The translations under genes and the position numbers were made by a program. The notes under the pieces were generated by a model, which had not been told where the DNA came from, ran no database searches, and saw only the letters and a program-made list of their open reading frames with translations. Of a stretch of 21,082 nucleotides of DNA, positions 5,565-12,392 are shown in pieces (position 1 is the stretch's first letter; each line of letters starts with the position of its first letter). Source of the stretch: a virus. The DNA is taken from the IMG/VR virus record IMGVR_UViG_3300005253_001731, positions 416-21,497 of that record, one strand, 5' to 3'.

Positions 5565-5600
5565 GAACGGACACCCCCACAAGTGGGGATTGTTACGTTC
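5565..5600 (+). other. hairpin in the 5' leader of the 219-aa gene
   Basis: GAACG (5565-5569) pairs with CGTTC (5596-5600), and inside it CCCCAC (5575-5580) faces GTGGGG (5583-5588). The hairpin ends 17 bases before the start codon, close to the weak ribosome site. It could modulate translation. It has no T-run, so it is not an ordinary terminator. Confidence 0.35.
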
Positions 5601-5617
5601 GGAAAGCGAGAACACAG

Positions 5618-6277
5618 ATGGCCGAGGAAATTACGACTCCAACAGCGGAGTCTATCAACGCCGATATCGAGCGCTTGACTGGTGATCTAGTAGAGGCTCA
5701 GCAAGCGCACAGCGACGCCCTGGAGACGCTGGAAAAGGGGCGCAAGAGCGCCAGTATCGAGGAGCTACTCGCACTGGCCGAAGGTGTTCGCACCGCCAGC
5801 ACTGGGGTAGAGAAGGCTGAGAGCGCAATCGCAGTAGCGCGCAAGGGGCTGGACCGCATCGAATGGGAGAGCAAGACGGCCGCACTACGCGAGGTCTTGA
5901 CGCCCATAGGTAGCACCGTCCGCGAGATGGTCATGACCAATGGCGGCACGTTCGACGAGTTCAAGGTGACTGGGCTGGTAATCACAGTGTCCAATATCGG
6001 CCAGCCCGACATGGAAACGAGCGTCAAGCCAACAGGCCCGGACATCCCGAAGCCACCCGGCGGCGTCAAGCGTGGTGGCGGCGGTGGCGGCAAGCGAGCA
6101 AGCCATAGCGTCACGGAGAATGGGACGCTAATGACGCCACGCGAATACGTCGCGGCCCACGGCGAGGACAGCACGGATATCATCCGGGCATACCTGGGCG
6201 GCGACACAAGTCACAAGGTCAACCTGACGCATGAAGCGGAGCGCATCGCCAAGAAGCTAGGCCACCAGTTCAGCTAG
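5618..6277 (+). CDS. coiled-coil protein with Gly-rich linker, 219 aa
   Basis: The frame opens at 5531, but the ATG at 5618 (MAEEITTPTAES) is the better start because the upstream 29 residues look like leader sequence. Neither start has a strong ribosome site. Residues 15-100 form a long helix or coiled coil (ADIERLTGDLVEAQQAHSDA and onward). A small strand-rich domain follows (FDEFKVTGLVITVSN), then Pro/Gly linkers including GGGGGGKR. The C-terminal 45 residues (MTPREYVAAHGEDSTDIIRA, then LTHEAERIAKKLG) look helical and could bind DNA. It stands alone between a promoter and a strong terminator, so it is its own transcription unit, perhaps a regulator. No family recognised. Confidence 0.8.
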   Translation: MAEEITTPTAESINADIERLTGDLVEAQQAHSDALETLEKGRKSASIEELLALAEGVRTASTGVEKAESAIAVARKGLDRIEWESKTAALREVLTPIGSTVREMVMTNGGTFDEFKVTGLVITVSNIGQPDMETSVKPTGPDIPKPPGGVKRGGGGGGKRASHSVTENGTLMTPREYVAAHGEDSTDIIRAYLGGDTSHKVNLTHEAERIAKKLGHQFS

Positions 6278-6290
6278 GGCGCTGAGCGCC
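6278..6290 (+). terminator. short hairpin right after the stop codon
   Basis: GGCGC, TGA, GCGCC directly abuts the TAG of the 219-residue gene and is followed by TTATCAATT. It could aid RNA 3'-end formation together with the stronger hairpin 27 bases downstream. Confidence 0.4.
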
Positions 6291-6316
6291 TTATCAATTA
6301 GCACTTAGACAGCAAT

Positions 6317-6360
6317 AACCCCGGGTAGTACAAATGTGCGACTACCGCCCGGGGTTTTGT
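6317..6360 (+). terminator. strong intrinsic terminator
   Basis: CCCCGGG (6319-6325) pairs with CCCGGGG (6348-6354), with TAGT and ACTA extending the stem across a two-base bulge and a loop of about twelve bases, followed by TTTTGTT. This is a standard rho-independent terminator for the gene ending at 6277. It also separates it from the convergent leftward operon. Confidence 0.8.
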
Positions 6361-6375
6361 TGCGGGCTGTGCCGC

Positions 6376-6405
6376 TTGACATAACGTTGGTGGTGCTAAT
6401 ACCCT
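6376..6405 (+). promoter_or_regulatory. possible rightward promoter with no gene downstream
   Basis: GCTTGACA, the same -35 octamer used by the other promoters in this window, with an 18-base spacer and TACCCT (6400-6405), a weak -10. The only plus-strand frame after it is 11 codons long (6428). Any transcript would run through a repeat-rich non-coding block and then antisense to the leftward operon. Confidence 0.4.
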
Positions 6406-6564
6406 CCGCGCTGCGAATAGAGATAGTATGCCTCGTGGTGATGCTAACAGCCGAAGTAAGTAGACCCTAACACTCACTCTCAGGCACCCCATGCCCCCCT
6501 TGCATAGGTTTGCATAGCCTTGGAGCTTAGGCATCGGGCGCGACCCTGTATAGGCTGGGTAACC

Positions 6565-6612
6565 CTCACTACGATATTTTTGCAAAATTACAGGATAGAC
6601 CACCGTAGTGAG
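6565..6612. repeat. inverted repeat with nested palindrome
   Basis: CTCACTACG (6565-6573) and CGTAGTGAG (6604-6612) are perfect inverted repeats. The 30 bases between them are AT-rich and contain the 10-base palindrome TTTTGCAAAA (6578-6587). Imperfect direct repeats flank the whole (TATAGGCTGGGTAACC before, TATAGGATGGGCGAACC after). Upstream, TTGCATAG occurs twice in tandem near 6500-6517. No gene is visible in 6361-6657. An origin, recombination site or structured RNA are possible. Confidence 0.5.
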
Positions 6613-6657
6613 CTGGTGGACTGCGGGCTATAGGATGGGCGAACCGTGGATGGAGAG

Positions 6658-6822
6658 CTACGGGCGGAATAGAAGTATCGCCGCGCCCACGATTGCCGCG
6701 TAGAGCAGGAGTAAGCCGTAGTTCCTCCGCAGCAGCCAGCCGAATGTGTACAAGGTACCAGCAGTTACCGCCGTCAGCCACAGCGCTACGGGAGTGAGCC
6801 AGATTAGGTTAAGTAGGTTCAT
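6658..6822 (-). CDS. small two-helix membrane protein, 54 aa
   Basis: The ATG at 6822 follows a strong AGGAGG site. The product begins MNLLNLIWLTPVALWLTAVT. Residues 5-30 are a hydrophobic helix, then LLRRNYG forms a positive turn, and residues 36-52 (YGLLLLYAAIVGAAILLF) make a second helix. The Arg-Arg turn predicts a cytoplasmic loop. This is the size and topology of small holins and other membrane effectors, but no lysis gene is near, so holin is only one option. It is the last gene of the leftward three-gene operon. Confidence 0.7.
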   Translation of the reverse strand: MNLLNLIWLTPVALWLTAVTAGTLYTFGWLLRRNYGLLLLYAAIVGAAILLFRP

Positions 6823-6831
6823 AGTAGCCTC

Positions 6832-7020
6832 CTAGTCTATACCGATGCCCTTGTAGAAGTATGTCTGAGGGTACGCCGCGAACCTATGGACCGCAAGGCA
6901 GTATTTGCATACAGCGGGGTAGGCACCATCCTTCGGCAGTGGCGCTACCATCCAGCAGTGGCGGTTGTTAGGCGACTTCGGGCAGTACAGTCGCTCCTCG
7001 GTGACAACCTTACCAGACAT
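6832..7020 (-). CDS. Cys/His zinc-binding protein, 62 aa
   Basis: The ATG at 7020 lies inside the last codons of the upstream gene, an 11-base overlap, so coupling is likely. The protein contains CPKSPNNRHCWMV at 13-25 and AVCKYCLAVHRF at 36-47. This is the C, HCW, GxCKxC, RxF pattern of a small zinc-finger family common in actinobacteriophages. Function in those phages is unknown. The end (YPQTYFYKGIGID) is aromatic-rich. It is second in the operon with the PARP-finger-like gene and the two-helix membrane protein. Confidence 0.7.
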   Translation of the reverse strand: MSGKVVTEERLYCPKSPNNRHCWMVAPLPKDGAYPAVCKYCLAVHRFAAYPQTYFYKGIGID

Positions 7021-7510
7021 GACTACCGCCTAGCTTCAACTTGGCAGTAACGGCCTCTTGGGCCTCCTTGCTGCGACGTATGAGGTTAGGGTTAAGTGCA
7101 CCGCCAAGTGCCGTAATCTTCTCAGATGTGACCGTGATGCGCCCCGTGAGCATCTTTATGCGGTCCACGTCATCCGTCTCCAGCAGCAGCCTCATCAATC
7201 GTGCACTTGTCCGGGTCAGATGTCGGCGCTGCTTCTTATTGGGGTCCGACAATTGCATACCAGTACCCTCTGGTCGGCCACCCTTCTCTTTGACCCTTGT
7301 GCCGTATCTTAGGTCCGCCAAGATAAGCCACTTGGCAAGGCATGTAAAGTGTACCCGCACGGCCTTGTACTTAGTCTTGCCTACCTTGGACTTGCCGAAT
7401 GTCATCACCACCGTCACGTAGCGCTCGCCCTTGAGTATCTCATCTGGGCACTGTTCGCACGGCCCGGTCTTAGCCTTTGCGGTTACTCTAACTCGGACTG
7501 ATGGCGGCAT
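7010..7510 (-). CDS. protein with PARP-type-like zinc finger, 166 aa
   Basis: AGGAGG precedes the ATG and a good leftward promoter lies just upstream. Residues 12-62 hold GPCEQCPDEILKGERYVTVV, then VRVHFTCLAKWL: C-x2-C, KGE, later H-x2-C. That is the outline of PARP-type or similar treble-clef fingers that recognise DNA ends. The rest is basic and helical (KKQRRHLTRTSARLMRLLLE, then a VDRIKMLTGRITVTSEKITAL segment). DNA binding is therefore likely but unproven. It is the first gene of its operon. The finger-family call comes from motif spacing alone. Confidence 0.7.
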   Translation of the reverse strand: MPPSVRVRVTAKAKTGPCEQCPDEILKGERYVTVVMTFGKSKVGKTKYKAVRVHFTCLAKWLILADLRYGTRVKEKGGRPEGTGMQLSDPNKKQRRHLTRTSARLMRLLLETDDVDRIKMLTGRITVTSEKITALGGALNPNLIRRSKEAQEAVTAKLKLGGSHVW

Positions 7511-7550
7511 AATACTGACCTCCTAACTGGGTGTACACTCTACGAGTAGT

Positions 7551-7579
7551 AGTATATCACAGGGGGTCACTTTTGTCAA
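7551..7579 (-). promoter_or_regulatory. leftward sigma-70 promoter
   Basis: On the minus strand TTGACA (7579-7574), a 17-base spacer and TATACT (7556-7551). The spacer contains one copy of the GGGGTCACTT repeat, so a repressor bound there would block this promoter. It drives the operon of the 166-, 62- and 54-residue genes. Confidence 0.75.
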
Positions 7580-7673
7580 TGGCTGACATGTATAAGCGGA
7601 TTAGCATATCCAACTGACTCCCCCATACTTACTACTACTTAGTAGTCTACACGGCTTTATGGGGTCACTTGTG
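7563..7673. promoter_or_regulatory. operator-like repeats between divergent promoters
   Basis: GGGGTCACTTTTG (7563-7575) and GGGGTCACTTGTG (7661-7673) differ by one base and lie 98 bases apart. The first overlaps the leftward promoter. Between them ACTACTTAGTAGT (7634-7646) is a perfect palindrome around a central T. These are likely regulator sites. Nothing else is seen in 7580-7747. Confidence 0.45.
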
Positions 7674-7747
7674 CTACGGTGGTCTAAAATCGTGATACCA
7701 GTGCATACAACTATGTACTAATACCTACCCATGCACACGAATATCGC

Positions 7748-7776
7748 TTGACACGACTACCGCAGTATGGTATAAT
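7748..7776 (+). promoter_or_regulatory. perfect-consensus rightward promoter of the head operon
   Basis: TTGACA (7748-7753), exactly 17 bases, then TATAAT (7771-7776). This is the best promoter in the window and sits 17 bases before the first start codon of the packaging and head genes. Confidence 0.85.
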
Positions 7777-7793
7777 AGACAGTGGAGGGATAA

Positions 7794-7952
7794 ATGCTGG
7801 AAAACTGCGGCGCAGCTCACGGACCCGGGCCCTCAAAGTGCTCCTGTAGAAGAATTAAAGGGCACCCTGGCGAGCATGTTGACGAGCATGGGAGCCGTTG
7901 GCCATACACCGCGGCGGAGTTACTTGAAGGGCGAGGTCCCGATAATGGGTAG
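7794..7952 (+). CDS. small Cys/His-rich protein opening the head operon, 52 aa
   Basis: GGAGGGATAA precedes the ATG, seventeen bases after the perfect -10 box. The product begins MLENCGAAHGPGPSKCSCRR, then IKGHPGEHVDEHGSRW. Cys16, Cys18, His23 and His28 sit in the C...GHxGxH...GxxW arrangement of a small zinc knuckle common in actinobacteriophage proteins. Its stop overlaps the terminase small-subunit start by eight bases, so the two are coupled. It lies in a frame different from the longer competing frame that begins at 7876. A packaging or regulatory accessory role is inference. Confidence 0.65.
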   Translation: MLENCGAAHGPGPSKCSCRRIKGHPGEHVDEHGSRWPYTAAELLEGRGPDNG

Positions 7953-8589
7953 CGAGACCGATAGCACCGGGGTCACCGTTGTTGAGCCGCTAACGGCCGA
8001 CGACATCGACATCGACCCGGATGACCTTAGTGCGATAGCCGAGGCGCGGATACCGCTCAGCCAGAACCCGCGGAAGGCGGAATACCTGAGCAATCGAGCC
8101 GTAGGGTTCACCATCAGGGAGGCGCTAGCGCTATCTGAGGTCACACAGACCACCCTGAACAGGTGGCGACGTGAGGACCACGAGTTCCTACAGTTCGAGC
8201 AGGAGCGGCTGGCCTTCCTCCATCGGACCATTTCTAGCGACATCATGCGGATGAAATGGCTCCGCAACTTCTTCCTAGTTCTGAGGCGCGATTCCCGCAT
8301 ACTGTACAAGTCGGCCTTCAACTTCGAGGGGCTGACCGAGAACGAGCGCTCCTATTTGCACCTCATTCGTAAGCACTACACACCGCAGGACCTGCTAGCC
8401 CTAGAGAAGGCCTTGGAGCCCGAACATGGTGAGCGAGCCAGGATAGAGGTCGATAAGGCCGTCTTCATTGTTGACGGCAAAGAGGTCAGAGACCCAGACC
8501 AGCGGCAGGCCGTAGCCCGCGTGGTGCTTGACCGTTTCAATGCCAATGCCAAGTACGTCGAGACCCGAGAGGCTGAGGATGAGTCCTAG
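7945..8589 (+). CDS. terS: putative terminase small subunit, 214 aa
   Basis: I chose the ATG at 7945 (MGSETDSTGVT), which has GCGAGG upstream and overlaps the previous stop; the frame itself opens at 7876. Residues 55-76 (FTIREALALSEVTQTTLNRW) form a helix-turn-helix like those in small terminases that bind the packaging site. The acidic start (ADDIDIDPDDLS) is disordered. A long helical middle and a C-terminal half with YLHLIRKHYTPQDL and VVLDRFNANAKY follow, matching a TerS oligomer core. Position directly before the large terminase supports the call. Sequence identity to named TerS families is not obvious. Confidence 0.7.
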   Translation: MGSETDSTGVTVVEPLTADDIDIDPDDLSAIAEARIPLSQNPRKAEYLSNRAVGFTIREALALSEVTQTTLNRWRREDHEFLQFEQERLAFLHRTISSDIMRMKWLRNFFLVLRRDSRILYKSAFNFEGLTENERSYLHLIRKHYTPQDLLALEKALEPEHGERARIEVDKAVFIVDGKEVRDPDQRQAVARVVLDRFNANAKYVETREAEDES

Positions 8590-8788
8590 TAGGTTCCACT
8601 GGCAGGATGGCTGGTATTTCAGCCGCCTAGAGGACGGCGATGTCCTTATGGAGAACGAACCGTTGCGGGTAGTTATACCCGCCGCTGAGTGGGCGAGCAT
8701 CGTGGCATCTGTCACACCAAGCGGCGATACGGCCGAGACGTATAGCGAGGCAGTGAGGCTCCACAGTGGTAACCGAAGCGCCAGTTAG
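8579..8788 (+). CDS. conserved small phage protein (WxDGWYFxR...EWASIVAxV), 69 aa
   Basis: The ATG at 8579, behind GAGAGG, overlaps the terS end by eleven bases. The product starts MSPSRFHWQDGWYFSRLEDG and has IPAAEWASIVASVTPSGD at about 32-49. This is a known small phage family usually found beside terminase genes; its role is not established. The WYFxR and EWASIV blocks are its signature. Its end overlaps the start of the large terminase by 23 bases, which implies coupling of all three packaging-region genes. Confidence 0.7.
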   Translation: MSPSRFHWQDGWYFSRLEDGDVLMENEPLRVVIPAAEWASIVASVTPSGDTAETYSEAVRLHSGNRSAS

Positions 8789-10178
8789 CGCGTTTCAGGC
8801 TCGGGTGGCCGCCACCCAGGATGGCGACCTTGGCACCTACGCCCAGGCCGTACATGAGCGCACGTATTACCAGTATCAGGATGTCTGGGCCGTGGCCCTG
8901 GAGTCGTACAACGAGGCTGTCATCGTCTGCCCGCCAGATACCTACAAGTCCACCACTGTCCGTGACTTCGTGGAGCGCGAGATAGGCAAGAACCCCAACG
9001 TCCGTATCCTGTGGCTGATGAATGCGGGTGCCCAGTCCACTAAGCAGATTATGGCCGTTCAGCAGACCCTTGAGTTTAACAACGTGTATAAGGCTGCTTT
9101 TGACGTTCGTGAGGACCCTAAGGCCCAGTGGACGAAAGAGGTACTATACGTTGAGAGGACGAGGGAGGGCGCCGACCCGACACTAATGGGCACGGGCATG
9201 AATGGCCCGTATCAGGGCCTCCACTTCGACATCATCATTATCGATGACCCTACCGAGCAAGAGGACCCTCACAGCCCGACCACAATGGAGATGCAGAGGA
9301 ACAAGGTCCGAGGCGTAATACACGACAGGCTCGTTGAGGGTGGCCGTATCGTCGTCATACTGACCCGTTGGGGCGACAACGACCTGGTGCCTACCTTCGC
9401 TGAGATGGGCTTTACCATCATCGAGATGCCTATTGTGGCCGACTACCCGTGGGGGCCAACCCTCGACCCTGTAAGGTTCCCCGAGGAATGGATTGAGAAG
9501 AAGAGGCAAAAGAAGGGCGACATACTGTTCGCGCTTACCTTCATGCTCAGCGCGGAGGCGGCCGCTGGCAATCTGGTGCTCCGTGAACATATCCGATACT
9601 GGGATAAGGATACTCTGCCTACTACGCCTCTGGACCTCTTCATGGGGATAGACCCGGCGGCGAGTCTCAAGACCTACGCTGACCATTCGGCTATAGCCAC
9701 GATAGGGCTGGACCTGCGCACCAAGACTAAGTACCTCGTCGATATGTGGTGCGGGCGGGTCGAGACACCTGACCTTGAAGCGGAGATAGTCAAGCGGGCC
9801 CAGAGACAGGTCGGGCTAAGGAAAATCGGCCTTGAGACCAAAGGCTTCCAGCTTAGCCTGCTCCAAGGTATGCGCCGGCGCTACAACCTGCCATTCGATG
9901 AGGTACCCTATCGCACTCGCCGCACCGAGATGTACCGTATAAAGGCTATCGACAACAACAAGGTCGGGCGGGCCATGTACCTCGATGCTCAGTTTTCCAG
10001 CGGCCTGTTGCTGATTCCTAAGAACCTTCCGCTAGTTGACGGCGTATCCCTGGAGTCCGAGCTATGCTCAATACCGCACGGTAAGATGGACGACCGCATG
10101 GATGCCCTAGCAATTGCGAGCATACTCGCCGAGGCCGCTGTGCCTTCAGGTATGAAAGTGCGCCTAAGGGGATTTTGA
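8766..10178 (+). CDS. terL: terminase large subunit (packaging ATPase and nuclease), 470 aa
   Basis: It starts with GTG at 8766, about ten bases after GAGG. The ATPase domain comes first: a Walker A position CPPDTYKSTT at 55-64, Walker B HFDIIIIDDP at 153-162, then the ILTRWGDNDLVPTF coupling motif at 198-211. The RNase H-like nuclease has its three acidic motifs: MGIDPAA at 293-299, IGLETKG at 354-360 and MDDRMDA at 441-447. The length is normal. TerL pumps DNA into the prohead through the portal and cuts it. The Walker A lacks both usual glycines, yet Lys61 and Ser62 are kept. Next to terS and portal, this identification is secure. Confidence 0.95.
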   Translation: MVTEAPVSAFQARVAATQDGDLGTYAQAVHERTYYQYQDVWAVALESYNEAVIVCPPDTYKSTTVRDFVEREIGKNPNVRILWLMNAGAQSTKQIMAVQQTLEFNNVYKAAFDVREDPKAQWTKEVLYVERTREGADPTLMGTGMNGPYQGLHFDIIIIDDPTEQEDPHSPTTMEMQRNKVRGVIHDRLVEGGRIVVILTRWGDNDLVPTFAEMGFTIIEMPIVADYPWGPTLDPVRFPEEWIEKKRQKKGDILFALTFMLSAEAAAGNLVLREHIRYWDKDTLPTTPLDLFMGIDPAASLKTYADHSAIATIGLDLRTKTKYLVDMWCGRVETPDLEAEIVKRAQRQVGLRKIGLETKGFQLSLLQGMRRRYNLPFDEVPYRTRRTEMYRIKAIDNNKVGRAMYLDAQFSSGLLLIPKNLPLVDGVSLESELCSIPHGKMDDRMDALAIASILAEAAVPSGMKVRLRGF

Positions 10179-10179
10179 T

Positions 10180-12090
10180 ATGGCCGAAGATACAATAGGC
10201 TGGACCTACGTCAATACGCTCTTGCAGGAGCTTAAGGAGGAGCTTCGTGGCTTCCACACGCGGGTCAAGGAGGTCGAGGAGCTCCGGTACCTAGAAGACA
10301 AGATTCAGCTTCCGGCTGAGGAGAAGGCCTCGGGGCTGGAGATTCGACTCGGGGCTACGGCCGAACTCATCGAGAACGTGAAGGCGGCGCTCACGGCTAA
10401 CAGGCCAAGGGCGCTGTTTGAGGCGCTTCGCACAGGCCCGGCTGCCCTTGAGAACACCAGCAAGCGGGAGAAGTTTTGGGACGAGTACCTACAATGGGCG
10501 AGTGCCTTGGTGCCGTTCCTTGTCGAGCTTGCAGACAGTCAGACGATGGCTCTGGGTATTCTAAAGGCGGCCTACTCCCCCTGGCCTCAGAAGGAGCGTA
10601 AGAGGACCAAGGACGAGCCACGGACCAAGGAAGGTGATGCTGAGTACCGCGACCGCCAGCGAGCGTTGAAGCGCCGATGGGGGCCTCCGTTCAAGGTCAT
10701 CACTATCCACCCACTGACGTTCTATTTCAGGCTAGGTCCTGGTGGGGAGCTTGCTGAGGTCATTGAGCATAGCTACAAGTCGCGGCGTGAGGTTTATGGC
10801 GCGTTCGGCATTAAGGGCGCTGCCCAACTCACGGCCGAAGTCCCCGACAAGCTGCCTAAAGAAACCGGAGCCTCGCTTGCGGCCGTGGTCGGGTTCCCAT
10901 CCGAAGAGATACAGACGCTTCCGCAGGGCGTGAGCACTACTACCTTGGCGCTGGTAACGGAATACTGGGCACCGGATATGCCTGGCATACCAGGTATCTA
11001 CCAGTGCTATATTGAGGGCAACCTGGTGTACGAGGAGATAGGCGACCCTAGTGTAGCCTACTTCGTCTGCCCTGGACGGACGACGAGCAGCAAAGACCCG
11101 GACAAGTTCGCCTTGAGCATTGCGGAGATACTGCGCCACAATGAGCCTACGCTGAACAGGTCATTGACCTATATGGCTGAGGCCACCGAGCTACTGGTAA
11201 GGCGCAGGCTGACGCTTGAGGTGCCTGAGGGCTACACTCCACCTACGGAGCTAGTCGGTGAGTCCAACGAGCCTCAGACTAAAACCTGGACGTTCAATGC
11301 GGATAAGGCCGAGGCGCTTCCTCCGGGGGCCGTGATTAAGGACCCGTTCGAGGGCGCCGAGAACGTCTATATGGCGATGCCGTTCATCAACCTTATGTTG
11401 CAGTTGCTAGGGCAGCACGGTGTGAGTCCGATATTCAAGGGCGTACCATCCGGGGCTGCGGGTTCGGGGTACAAGGAGAACTCGTTGTACCTCATGGCCA
11501 AGAGCCAGTTCCAGTACCTGCTCGATTCGTATGCCAGGTGTATCAGCAACCTCATCGAATGGTTGGAGCACATTGTGGTGACGAAGGCCAAGCAGGAGGT
11601 CTGGGTAGGCAATCTGAGCCTCACGCCCAAGGACATCAAGGCTTTCCCTGCTGTTATCGCCGTTGACGTTGAGCCGTTGCTGCCTCAGAACATCATCGCC
11701 GAGGGCCAGTTCTGGGACAGGATGCATGCCCGAGGCCACATCACCGAGCGAACCCTCCTAGAGAAGGGCCTGCGTATGGAGCAGCCCGAGAAGGAGATAT
11801 GGAACAGGTTCATCGAGGACATTCAGAACATGCTCAAGCCTGTGCTGGCTCAGGATGTTCTACAAACGGTCGGTGTGCTACCTCCACCGAATGAACTGGT
11901 CGGCCCAGATGGGAAGACGCCTATCAGTGGGCCAAGAGGTCGGCCAGGCCCCACTGGCGGTAACGGTGCGCGCGGCAACCCAGTTGAGGAGATAATGAAG
12001 TCAATGGGCGGCATGACCAGAGCGGGACAGGCCCGACAGCCTCCCGAAGAGGCCGGCTCAACCCCGGGCCTTGAGGAGCCGTTGGAGTGA
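10180..12090 (+). CDS. portal protein, 636 aa
   Basis: It starts one base after the terL stop, with AAGGGG upstream. Size, position and content fit a portal: an N-terminal helical region (LLQELKEELRGFHTRVKEVE), a strand-rich core (FKVITIHPLTFYFRL, then YWAPDMPGIPGIYQCYIEGN), a central helix-rich part (AEILRHNEPTLNRSLTYMAE) and a C-terminal crown. Portals form the dodecameric DNA gate at one vertex and dock the terminase. Residues 575-601 form a collagen-like Gly-X-Y run, unusual for a portal. Called by order and shape rather than by one diagnostic motif. Confidence 0.85.
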   Translation: MAEDTIGWTYVNTLLQELKEELRGFHTRVKEVEELRYLEDKIQLPAEEKASGLEIRLGATAELIENVKAALTANRPRALFEALRTGPAALENTSKREKFWDEYLQWASALVPFLVELADSQTMALGILKAAYSPWPQKERKRTKDEPRTKEGDAEYRDRQRALKRRWGPPFKVITIHPLTFYFRLGPGGELAEVIEHSYKSRREVYGAFGIKGAAQLTAEVPDKLPKETGASLAAVVGFPSEEIQTLPQGVSTTTLALVTEYWAPDMPGIPGIYQCYIEGNLVYEEIGDPSVAYFVCPGRTTSSKDPDKFALSIAEILRHNEPTLNRSLTYMAEATELLVRRRLTLEVPEGYTPPTELVGESNEPQTKTWTFNADKAEALPPGAVIKDPFEGAENVYMAMPFINLMLQLLGQHGVSPIFKGVPSGAAGSGYKENSLYLMAKSQFQYLLDSYARCISNLIEWLEHIVVTKAKQEVWVGNLSLTPKDIKAFPAVIAVDVEPLLPQNIIAEGQFWDRMHARGHITERTLLEKGLRMEQPEKEIWNRFIEDIQNMLKPVLAQDVLQTVGVLPPPNELVGPDGKTPISGPRGRPGPTGGNGARGNPVEEIMKSMGGMTRAGQARQPPEEAGSTPGLEEPLE

Positions 12091-12392
12091 CACTCATAAC
12101 CGGGCCTAAGCTAGACGAAGTCGCTGAGGTAGTCCGTCAGTGGTACCTAACGACACGGGGAAAGCTAATCGCGGCGCTGGAGGAAGGTTACCCGTACGGT
12201 AGTGCCCCTCTCACACCTAGAGAGCAGGTCGAGAGGTTCCTTGCCATGAGTCCGGAGGACTGGAACAGGTTAGCGACCAAGCTGGTCGATAGGTACCGAG
12301 GACAGCCTAACGCTGAGACGTTAGCGCGTAAGGACCTAGAGGACTACGTGGCCAAGATGAATCGTGAGGCCTTCTCAAGGAGAGCAGTCTAA
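12087..12392 (+). CDS. hypothetical head-operon protein, 101 aa
   Basis: The GTG start overlaps the portal stop (GTGA), with GAGGAG a little upstream. The protein is helical and charged: LDEVAEVVRQWYLTTRGKLI, then LTPREQVERFLAMSPEDWNRL and a LVDRYRGQPNAETLARKDLE segment. No catalytic or metal motif is seen. Placement between portal and accessory virion genes suggests a head-assembly or packaging accessory role. No family recognised. Confidence 0.75.
   Translation: MTLITGPKLDEVAEVVRQWYLTTRGKLIAALEEGYPYGSAPLTPREQVERFLAMSPEDWNRLATKLVDRYRGQPNAETLARKDLEDYVAKMNREAFSRRAV

Noticed and set aside
5698-6207. 169-residue minus-strand frame
   Set aside because: Antisense to the 219-residue gene, biased composition and no start signal.
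6428-6463. 11-codon plus-strand frame after the orphan promoter (MPRGDANSRSK)
   Set aside because: Too short and with only a weak ribosome site; it may be a leader peptide but cannot be supported.
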